Below, piece by piece: positions 55,601-64,000 of a DNA stretch of 64,000 nucleotides. Below the pieces are notes generated by a model that worked only from the letters and a program-made list of their open reading frames with translations, was not told where the DNA came from and did no database searches. The translations under genes were made by a program, and so were the position numbers. Within the stretch, counting starts at the first letter, position 1. Each line of letters opens with the position of its first letter. The stretch is from Strigops habroptila. Lineage: Eukaryota; Chordata; Aves; Psittaciformes; Psittacidae. Where the stretch lies: NCBI RefSeq assembly GCF_004027225.2, contig NC_044289.2, positions 11,139,761 to 11,203,760 of the forward strand, in the 5' to 3' direction.

Positions 55601-58600
55601 CTTTAAGTCTTTGCTAGTCATCACCTGCTGTGCTTTTCTAAGGTAAAAATCACCTTAGCTCTCCATAACTTAATTATCTCTGCAGTAGCCAGTGAGAATA
55701 AAAAAGCCAACGAGTACCACTTACTAGGGCCTATGGTAGCTAGCAGTCTTTTGTTCCAGGTCCATTTTTGTCTTCTGCTCCATTTTCAGAAAGAAAAGAG
55801 GTTGGCAGGAGTAAGTTACGCACAAGTCCAGAATCTACTGCTTTCTGAATGTGGTACAGCCTTGTGCAGCTGCAGCAAAACCCAGCCAAAACAAGACGTA
55901 GGTCATGCTTTAGCCAGGATGGAGTTGGAAATCTCTGCTGAATCTCAGGGGTATGTTGGCAAGTTATTCCTATATTCAGAATTTTATCCTTGCAATGTTC
56001 TTGGTGTCCTGGTAGGCACTTGGGTAACTGTCCTCCCATGCAGATTTTTAAGTACATACATAGAAGAAAATACTCACTGCTGTAGAGATTTGTAACCAGT
56101 GCTACGATTGGTCTGGATGAATTATGAATGGAAACATCCATGTGTGCGAAACAACCAACCTGTCAGCAGCAGACTTGTCCTCCAACAACAGGAGGAGAAC
56201 AAGGTTAGAGAGCACATCACTTCCATAGCCTATCTGAAGGCAGGCTGTAGCCATAAAGATCCCCCAAACAAGGAAACAAGAAGATAACAGCACTACTCAA
56301 GATCTATGGAGATCAAAAAGAGCAAGACCCCATGGTGAAAGATCACTCCATAATAACAGGCAGTCCTAGAAAAGGTAAAAAATAACCCCAAACCAATCAA
56401 CCAACCAACCAAAAACAAGTCCAAGAGCCTGTCTGCTGTAAAGAACAACTCAGAAGACATAGTGAGGGCTTGACAGATGGGATCCCCTGGTCCTTCCTGC
56501 AGCGCACAAACCAAGCCTGGCTTCAGCACTGCTTGGGGCAGCGAGAGAACAAGTGAGTGACGCCTAGAAGCATGAATGACTTAGAACAGCTGTGTTTAGC
56601 ATAAATATAGCCTTTCCCTTCTATAAATTCTCACATTGAGGTTTATTGTATTAATTCTGGGACATCCATCTGTTAGACCAGCTACTCTTCAGGGCACTTC
56701 ATCTTCAGGTGAAAACCTAAAGGCCGCATATTGTTGAAGGAGGGCCTAGCATGTCTGAGAAGTATATCCCTACATAATAAGCTTCTCCATAAAAAGAAGA
56801 AAAAACAACTGGATTTCATGCACTCTGGTGGTGTTCACATGAAAAGCAGCATTCCTCAAAATCACACACTACAAAACATTCTCTGAGTGCGGTAGTTTGC
56901 ACCGGCACAGAGCGGCTGTAGCAACAAACATGAAAGCAGTCAGCCAGCATCGCTTTTTAAAAGCATATTTGTATTACTGAGAGCAGGTACTCAGGCATTC
57001 TGCAGCAAAGTTTCACCAAATCTTTGATCATGTCAGTGTGCCACCTTTGGAAGTTGTCCTTTTAGTCCTTAAATTGAAAAGGATTATGAAAACATACGGA
57101 CGTCGAGAAACAAGCCCTCTTGGAAGATGAGGTTTTGAATCCATTTTCTTCCCTGTGTGAGCACAGCGAAGAGATTCATGGGCAGGAAGAATTAGGGCAA
57201 CCTTGCCTTGCTGAAACCTAGGTTTTTGACAGTCACTGGTGAAAACTGTCTCTGACCTATGGGGTATCTGCAGCAGTAAGAAACGCAGCATTAAAAAGAA
57301 AATAAACTTGCCACAGCTAACACAGTCATCCGAATCTTCATTTTGCCTCCCTGGGAACAGAGCTACAGTAAATGAGAGAGGTCAAGAGGAAGCTGATTTA
57401 GAAGAATACATTTCTATCCCTCAAAGCTATTCCCCAAACAATTCCTTTCTTTGCTGCAGGAAAAGAAAGCAGAGAAACTCCCCTCCCACCACGTTTCAAG
57501 AGAAAAGAGCCCTCTCAGCTCTTTGTACTCTCAGCTCTGTTTGCTTATCACTTATGGCTCAAGACAGATAACTGCAATTCCCAGCTGTTTTCCAGAAGAG
57601 ATCAATTCTCCCACCTAGGAACAAAGTGTCCAGGAACCACTTAATCACACTTTTCTGAGAAGTAAGAGGAGAAACCATCCCATCCCTGGCAGAAGGGCTG
57701 ACAAAGATATTCCAGCAGCATTCAAGGCTGGAATACCAATTGGACTTGTTCTAATACAGACATTTGGATTGCAAGACAGGATTTTCCTTTCCTTGTTGAG
57801 CTGATAGCTACGTGCCGCCTGCCTTCAGGGTAAAACAGCACTTGTAAGGGTGTTGTATTTTGTTGGCAGAAATATTCTCTTTCCAGGAAAGCCCAATGAA
57901 AGTAGCCAGTGTATGCAATGATAGGACAATGATAGACCTTTCAGAGAATTATACCCCTTCCCAGGAGGGTAAGCTATGCAAATACAAAAAGGAAGGAATT
58001 CTACTCTGCATGAAAGCAGATTCTTGCCCTGCATTGCCAAGGGACTGAACTTAATCACTAATCCTCTCCATCTTGTAGCGGAGGCAGAACTCCAAGCCAC
58101 AGGACTGTGCTGGTGTAGCAGGAATATTTCCCTGGAGACAGCAGCTCACGGAAGAGATAAGGTACATCACAGCTTTGGAGTGACAAGGCTGCTATCACAG
58201 CCTGTGCCTCATTACTATTTCCAACCTTCAGCACAGATCTATGATGCCTTTCCAGGATTAGCCTACTTCTAAAGCTAAAGAAAGTCTCTCTTAATTTACA
58301 GCCTGTTACTTATTTAACACCAGAATCACATTAATTGAGAGCATCTTTGGACTATCTCAGCATTTTCGCAGTACAGTGTACTTGAAATATCACAAGAGAC
58401 TAGAGAGAGTGTACAGAGCAATGCCAAGTGTGGTATTTGGCTTAAACAGAGCACATTTTAGGTATGCAAACATTCTGGCCTTATACCTAGAAGCATGGAA
58501 TCTGGTAGGATATATTACCTCCTTTTTTAAATACTGAGGGGGGTTTGCCTCCAAAGATTCCCATGAATGGTCATCTTAATAAAATCATTATAATCTCCAG

Positions 58601-59402
58601 AAATGGCTGCAAGTAATGGAAATACAAAAACAAGAATTGGAGACAAGTCAGTCCCCAAAGTTCTGGCCTAAAGATCCCCTCCTTTACATTCTGGTATAAA
58701 GTCTCAAGGCAACAAAGTGAGTTAGAACTTATCACAGGGTCAAAAGCCTTTTCTAAATACATTATTTTATGACACTAACTGAGAAGAAACAAAAGGTTTG
58801 CTACCAGAAGTATACATAGGCTTCTAAATATATTTTTCGATATCAGAATGATAATTTTGCTACTTGCATCCTTCTCATGACCTTGGCACACCCTTCCCCC
58901 CAAACCAAAAGCTTATTTTGACACAGGGGAGATGGACAACTATTGTGCAATATTAAAAACTACTGGCTTGTAATTTATTACCAGTAATGAGCCTCAGCTA
59001 TTCATCCTGAATTATTCTTCTAAAGGCAAAGCAGTTAAAAGTAATGGGTATCTGCTTCAGCTCAGAATAATGAGGACACTAAAAAATGTATATAAACAGC
59101 TATGCAGGCAGAAAGACCTGCTCTAATTGAATGGGCAGTACACCTGCAGCATAGGCAAGTCAGCAAAACACATCATCTATCATGCTGGAGGAAAATTAAT
59201 AGGTATAAGAGGAACAGTGAGACCCAGAAGTGATTACCCAGCTCCCTTTCGATGACTTACTTTCCCTCTGATCCATAGCTGTTCATGCTGTCCTCAATGG
59301 ACTCATGGCTGGCTTGACGGACGGTCCGGCTGGGCATTTCCACAGCCAGCCCAGTTTCTGTGCTCCTCTGGATGGCTCCTTTGAGTCTTCGACCATCCCC
59401 AT
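43461..59402 (-). CDS. RIMS4: RIMS4 (RIM4 gamma), presynaptic C2-domain protein, exons 2-6
   Basis: Five minus-strand coding exons: 59261-59402, 46747-46859, 45990-46091, 45594-45733 and 43461-43679. They join in frame with GT-AG borders and exact phase agreement. They encode about 238 residues from GDGRRLKGAIQRSTETGLAVEM to GPCCDRS. The order is a serine-rich linker (ASHESIEDSMNSYGSEGN), the QFSDFLGSMGPAQFVGRQTLATT block shared by gamma-RIMs, and then one C2 domain (about GDVEIGLQERNGQLEVDI to LAIGWYKLF) with the KKKTKVARKSLDPLYNQ segment. The match to the human RIMS4 sequence I recall is near identity over the C2 domain. Gamma-RIMs consist of little more than the RIM C2B domain and regulate synaptic exocytosis and neurite shape. 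Exon 1, with the start codon and the SLSLSASFEAL region, is not in the window and must lie beyond 64000. Exon 2 is preceded by an inserted copy of its own acceptor (60451-60519). Confidence 0.95.
43680..45593 (-). other. RIMS4: RIMS4 intron 5
   Basis: About 1.9 kb between the GTAAGA donor (45588-45593) and the CCTAAG acceptor. No repeat or gene was recognised. Confidence 0.8.
45594..45733 (-). CDS. RIMS4: RIMS4 coding exon 5
   Basis: 140 bases after a TTTTTTCCAG acceptor. Encodes AYIKAYLLENGVCIAKKKTK and continues to SPQGKVLQ, the central strands of the C2 domain with its polybasic segment. Confidence 0.95.
45990..46091 (-). CDS. RIMS4: RIMS4 coding exon 4
   Basis: 102 bases after a GGTTTAG acceptor. 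Encodes GDVEIGLQERNGQLEVDIIQ and on to GSKTLP, the start of the C2 domain. Donor GTAGTA, a weaker form than those of the other introns. Confidence 0.93.
46092..46746 (-). other. RIMS4: RIMS4 intron 3
   Basis: 655 bases with GTAAGG donor and GGTTTAG acceptor. Nothing recognised inside. Confidence 0.85.
46747..46859 (-). CDS. RIMS4: RIMS4 coding exon 3
   Basis: 113 bases after a CTTTTGCAG acceptor. Encodes LNFSGVHLASAGQFSDF and continues to RQTLATTSMG. Donor GTAAGG. Confidence 0.95.
46860..59260 (-). other. RIMS4: RIMS4 intron 2 (12.4 kb)
   Basis: Donor GTAAGT next to exon 2, acceptor TTTTGCAG before exon 3. It contains one old CR1 fragment (about 53012-53160). Two AT-rich stretches with many homeodomain-type ATTA/TAATTA cores (about 48110-48320 and 51500-51620) are candidates for conserved non-coding elements. 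A (CCAA)n stretch lies near 56391-56412. A segment at 55290-55345 has a faint resemblance to an ancient SINE core. No nested coding gene or RNA gene was recognised. Confidence 0.75.
53012..53160 (-). mobile_element. Old CR1 LINE 3' fragment
   Basis: On the minus strand the fragment reads through CTATCACAAATGATG, AGGCTGCTCTGGCC, GGTGTGGACTGGGTGACCTG and TGGAGATGTTGCC. That is the CR1 3' UTR pattern that ends in the 'actgggtgacctgtggaggtcc' type tail. Preceding sequence to about 53200 (AACAGGTTAGACAAGCAGC) also fits. Strongly diverged, 5'-truncated. Confidence 0.65.
59261..59402 (-). CDS. RIMS4: RIMS4 coding exon 2
   Basis: 142 bases after a CTTTTGTTCCTAG acceptor. Encodes GDGRRLKGAIQRSTETGLAV through SMNSYGSEGN, equivalent to the human segment after DDEDA. 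Donor GTAAGT. The first 15 bases plus 54 bases of upstream intron are present a second time at 60451-60519. Confidence 0.95.
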
Positions 59403-60442
59403 CTAGGAACAAAAGGGGAGAAAAGGCAGGTAGATATTGCTCCCAGAGCCTTTTGCAGTGGCAAGCAGATACTCAAAACATACACACTGCCCTACCTACT
59501 CAAACCATTTGTACCAATGAATTACACACTGAGTGCAGGTGGATGCAGGCACAAAGGCTGTACAAGGAGCTACCCAGCTTGGGAACAGCAGTAACCATGG
59601 GCACAGCCAAGGTATACAGCCTGGCCAGACCTCAAAACATTTCCCAAATCCCATGTTGCTGCTCAGACTGTGCAGAGCAGTAAAGAGCCACAAGTCCTGG
59701 TGAGCATCAAGGGAGCAGAGGAAAGAAAAAGGCCAGGCAGCACCAGAGGTGGTGGGAAGGCAGAAGCCCTCCCAGATGGGCTATAGGGGAATGGTTGAGC
59801 ATGGCCAAAATGTTCCCTGATGGCACCTGGAAAGGCACCAGTGGAAAACCCTGGAGAGGACTATTCCCCTCCGTACTCGCCCTCAGACACGGCGCAAAGG
59901 GAACTCAGGAGGTTCTGGTTCCTCCTGGGTACAGTCTTCAGAGGCTCAGCCCTCTGAAATTAACAGCTGCTATTTTCATCCTCCACCTCTAGCAGTCTGT
60001 TTCTCAGAACAAACCATGTTATGTAATGAATATGTAATGAATACCATTACTATTAATTGCTTTAGCTGGTGTTAGGAAGCTCCAGATTCCATCCCACATA
60101 CAGCATTCATCCTTACACACATCTGCTACAAGTTATCTGAACAAAGCAGAATTATCTAAATCCTTTAAAGATGTCTCCCCATCAACCTGGATTCAGGTTG
60201 ACAAAACCTCAGGCAACAAAACCTCTGACCCACAGTACTCTCAGAAACCCACCAGCTTTTTGACTACCACCCCTGGAGAAGAAGTGACCCAGCTACGGAA
60301 TCTAGAGAACTCAGTATCCCCAAATGTTAAAGAAACGATTCTTTCCCAACTGCTTTGGAAGTATGAGGATTTTTGTAAGAACTTGTCTAATCCACACAGA
60401 ATGTTATTTGTGCAGCAAGCTGCTTGACTTAAAATACTTTTA

Positions 60443-60526
60443 TTTAGATGTTCGACCATCCCCATCTAGGAACAAAAGGGGAGAAAAGGTAGTAAACTAT
60501 TGCTCCCAGAGCCTTTTGCTTTAGAT
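60443..60526 (-). repeat. 69-bp copy of the RIMS4 exon-2 splice acceptor, flanked by 7-bp direct repeats
   Basis: Positions 60451-60519 repeat 59388-59456: 64 of 69 bases agree, with all five mismatches inside eight consecutive bases (60490-60497). The source spans the exon 2 boundary: 15 exon bases, the CTAG acceptor, the pyrimidine tract and about 30 bases further into the intron. The copy lies 1063 bp upstream of exon 2 in transcript direction and has the same orientation. TTTAGAT occurs at 60443-60449 and again at 60520-60526, on each side of the copy. That is the arrangement left by an insertion with target-site duplication. Splicing to the copied acceptor in the exon-2 phase would meet a TAA stop nine codons later. 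Confidence 0.9.
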
Positions 60527-62639
60527 CTTGGTGTGAACAGGTAAGATACCAGAAACGTTTTCTATTCTATTCTATTCCTCAAATTATACCTACTCTGAAA
60601 TGCAAGACAAAAATTCTGTTATAAATACAGCTATAAAGTCCCTTTTCCTCTGGTATTACGAGGTTTCCAACTGGGTAAACGTGTTGGCCCCAGGGCTCTG
60701 TACCAGCTGCTGTCCCCACATATGGTGCAGCACGTGTATGCACGTCCCCATGGGCTGAAAGGATAGAATATGCATGTTCTGGGTTAACATTAACTACAGT
60801 TTGTATTATTAGTGTGCCTAGAGCAATGTAGGAAGCACATTGTACAAATCAGGAAGTTACACGAACATAAAACACATTTTTAATGTGCTTTCAAAATCCA
60901 AACCTTCAGGCAAGAGTAACAATACAGGCATCAACAAAAGCAAAGCTTGTGAAATGGCCTTACCAATTTCCCCAACTACTGCAGAACAGTTGCCTTTGAC
61001 GCACCTTCTACATGCCTGATTGCTGGATCCTCTGTTGGGGTTTGTAGGTTCCCTTCAAAGAGCATCCCACAGCCTCGTATGAAGATTTTATGGTCCATCT
61101 AATTTGCCTCACATTCGCCTCCGCAAACAATCTTTTAGTCTTCTACATCCATCAATGTCCATCCCTCCGTCACACCTGCACTCTCAGAACGCTCATCCTT
61201 CTGCACCTTTTAGGTTAGTCCTTAAAAGAGCCTTGGTATGCAACCAGAGTCAAAGCAGCACATGACATAAATGTAGGAAACAAATTAAAAATGCCCAGGT
61301 GCCCAACTATGCAACATCTGTTTAGAAAAATCTCTTATTTCCCCAATCTAATGAGACATTCATACTTAGAAGACTCTGCATTCACATCTGACAACAAACA
61401 AGAGGGTTGGGGCAGAGCAAGGCTTTAGAGCAACCCAAGGTACTTGACGTCTTCTATTGGCCATCTCCTGAGTCAAAGCTAAGGACATAAAGCAGAAGGG
61501 CCCAAAGACAAGGAAAGATGGCACCATGGAGGATGGGCAGCACCAGAGCCCTGCACTGGAGATGACTGCGCTGGCACAGGGCAAGATCAGCTATAACACC
61601 CCATGTACAGCTTTGTACTGCTGGCTTTCTACGAGTGGGTGCTTTTCTAGTATTTCTCATTGCTTTTACAGCTATGACATGGATATTCTTATTAAAAAAA
61701 TAATGGAGAAACTCTGAAATAGATGACGACAGGAAGAGATGACAAGAATCCTTTGTTCCTCCCTCGTCTTCCAGACAGAGATGCACAGCAGCTCTTGCAT
61801 CTCAGAAACCATCTCCCATTATTCTGGAGAAAGGTTTCTCCAGCCTTTTTCCCCTCCAGCCTCTTTTTGCCAGAAGTTTCCCTTGAACAGGAGAGGAGTA
61901 GCCTGTTTTGCCAAAAAGGCAAGCTCCCAAACCACTGCGGATGGAGTCGAGACTAAGAGGATAAGAGATCAGCACCAGCACCACAGATGCAATCAGAAAT
62001 GGGACACAGGTTCCTAAACTACTCATACAAACCCTTTGGTTAAACTTTACCTGTAATCAGCACGTAATAAAAACACAGTGTTTTAACCCCTTCAGTTGGG
62101 AGAGAAGGGCAGATGAGGAGCACCGCACCTGGAAAGGGTCTGCAGAGAAAGGAAATGAATGTGGACAAAGATGCATTGCTCATCTGCAGAGTGAAAACAC
62201 TTCACAAACAACAAGTCACCCACTAGCAACCTTTTCTGGTCAATGTGGAGCACAGCGTAGGGGTTGCGCCTTCTCCCTTACCTGAAATACTGAGCTTCAA
62301 CACCTTTGCATATTAAGAAGGTAAATGATAGGCATCTATGTGGGCGCTGTGGCAAAACCATTTGTCTTAATTTAATTCTCAGCAGTATCTGGAATAAGTA
62401 AGAGTTGATCGACATTTTCTGCATGTCTCCAGATTTATTCCCTGCGCCTTTTCCAATTAAGCAGTAAATGGCAAAGGTTAAGCAGCCAGTCAGGCCTGCA
62501 GTGCAACGTGCAGCTGAAGAGCAGGTTCTGCTTCAGGATGACCTTGGGAAGAAGACATTTTTTGCTCAAATATCCAGGATGAAGATACACATCACCTCGC
62601 AGATGCCAAGAACCAGAAGGGACCAGCAGACACTTTGCC

Positions 62640-63030
62640 AAGTTCTCTGTTGACAGGCGCTTAGATTTTGCTCTGTTCAGCCAAACAATTTACATTTGGC
62701 CTAAGAATATCTTCTAAAAGCCATCCACTCTGAATTTGAAGATATCGAGAGATGAAGTATCTGCCATTTGCCTGTGCAGTTTATTTTACTACCTGACATT
62801 TAGAGATGTGACTTAACTTCGTCTGGTTTCAGCTTTCACCCATCAGGTTTTTTAATGCCCTTCTCGACTGCGAGGGCTGCTTTGTGTTCTGGCTATAAAA
62901 ACTCTTCTGCAGCACAGAATCAAGTCATCTCTCAATCTTTTCTGACAAGTTAAACAGACTGAGCTCTTTATGTTTCTCATGCTCTGGCATTTTTAATCCT
63001 GCCCTTGAATCTTTTTAATGACCTCCCCAG
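62640..63030 (-). mobile_element. Ancient CR1 LINE fragment
   Basis: On the minus strand: GGGGAGGTCATTAAAAAGAT, then AGAGCTCAGTCTGTTTAACTTGTC, AAAAGATTGAGAGATGACTTGA, GGTGAAAGCTGAAACCAGAC, and ATATCTTCAAATTCAGAGTGGATG. The order is that of the CR1 end of ORF2 and start of the 3' UTR. Divergence is high, typical of a copy predating modern bird orders. No target-site duplication seen. Confidence 0.75.
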
Positions 63031-64000
63031 GTTTTAAATGCCCTTTTGAGAACGTGCACAGCAGAATCGGAGACCGCGTTTTAGCGCAAAAACATGTACA
63101 GAGGTAAAAATTAGCTTGTACTCTCATCTTCACAGCTTCTGGTTGCATCTCCCAAGACCACAGTAAGCTCTTGGTGCAGCACTGCACCTCACCTGGACAC
63201 TGTGCAGTCCCTGTCTGCCCTGCTGGTACAACCGTGTAGAACATTACATTGAGAAATACGTAAGAAAACACATTTTACTTGGAGAGAGAGAAAAAAGTCC
63301 CAACAGGTCTATACAACTTCCCCACCCTCAATACTATTTACAACCCTTCTAATGGGCATATCATCTGTGAATTTACCGAGGTTTAAACTCATGCTTGCCC
63401 CAAATGAAATGAAAATGCTGAATAGCACCAGGCCTTCAAAAGATCCTCCTCCCATTGAGTCTTTTCCTTAACAACTGCTTTATGAAATGTGAAGTAAGTT
63501 TTTAATCTATTTGTCACTATCATATTTTTTAGGGTCATGTTGTTCTAGGACAAAACCCTGACAATCCTTATCACATTTACCCAGATACCTGCTTCTACTA
63601 AAACTCGATGAACAAGACCCATTTTCCCTAAATCCTTCCTGACTGATATTAATTATATCCCATTATTTTGTTCTTTATTAACTGGATCTCATTATGTTTC
63701 CCTTAATTCTGTCTGAGACCAACTGACAATAAGTTCCCTCCAGACAACCCAACAATGGACAAAGAGGAGTAAGGTGACCGTGTGAGTGCCCTGTGCAGAA
63801 CAGCATCCTTTGGAGAGTTCCCTTCCTTAAATGCATTTTCAGCTGTCAAGGCAGCACTTCTCAAGGATGACGCCACTCCTGTGGCAGAACTGACTACCAC
63901 CAAGAACTGTATTTGCCTTAATCTTATGGGTAGGAAGTGAATAAGAGTGGCAGCGTCCCGTTCTCTGCCCCAAAGAAAGAGTCACCATTTCTCACATCCT

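Larger units (their letters stand above)
59403..64000 (-). other. RIMS4: RIMS4 intron 1 (partial, runs off the window)
   Basis: Intron sequence continuing beyond 64000. It holds the acceptor duplication at 60451-60519, an 11-bp tandem duplication at 60021-60042 (ATGTAATGAAT twice), a short TTCTA repeat at 60560-60577, and an old CR1 copy at 62640-63030. No sequence resembling RIMS4 exon 1 was found. Confidence 0.75.

Overview
The window looks like a piece of a bird genome, most probably a neoavian species. It has vertebrate multi-exon genes with canonical GT-AG introns, two CpG-island promoters, and CR1 non-LTR retrotransposons as the only recognisable interspersed repeats. The gene order CCN5 - (GPCR) - KCNK15 - RIMS4 matches human 20q13.12, so this should be the avian chromosome 20 counterpart. 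I saw no retroviral or LTR element, no tRNA or rRNA gene, and no bacterial-type feature.

Layout, left to right. 1-6.8 kb: intergenic DNA upstream of CCN5, with one 19-bp tandem array of CRE-like sites. 6.9-12.5 kb: CCN5 (WISP2), plus strand, five coding exons, TATA promoter and poly(A) signal. 12.5-14.8 kb: intergenic. 14.8-17.5 kb: a single-exon P2Y-type GPCR, plus strand, under a CpG island; as far as I recall no such gene lies between CCN5 and KCNK15 in human. 17.5-27.5 kb: intergenic DNA with two CR1 copies and one isolated TATA-type promoter candidate. 27.5-33.7 kb: KCNK15 (TASK-5), two coding exons, with a minisatellite in its intron. 33.7-35.3 kb: tail-to-tail gap. 35.3-64.0 kb: RIMS4 on the minus strand, exons 2-6 only, with an apparently very long 3' UTR (about 8 kb if the distal poly(A) site is right). 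The first exon, with the start codon, must lie beyond position 64000.

The genes form no operon and act separately: a secreted CCN matricellular protein, a nucleotide-type receptor, a two-pore-domain K+ channel subunit, and a presynaptic C2-domain protein. The most notable points are: a 69-bp templated copy of the RIMS4 exon-2 splice acceptor, inserted 1.06 kb upstream in intron 1 between 7-bp direct repeats; loss of the DRY-type arginine (H-C-Y) and of the basic second intracellular loop in a P2Y receptor whose ligand-pocket residues are kept; a TASK-5 subunit that keeps the C-terminal RRKSI trafficking motif; and CRE-like TGATGTCA sites repeated upstream of CCN5 and present beside its TATA box. 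Family assignments rest on remembered protein sequences; no database search was run.
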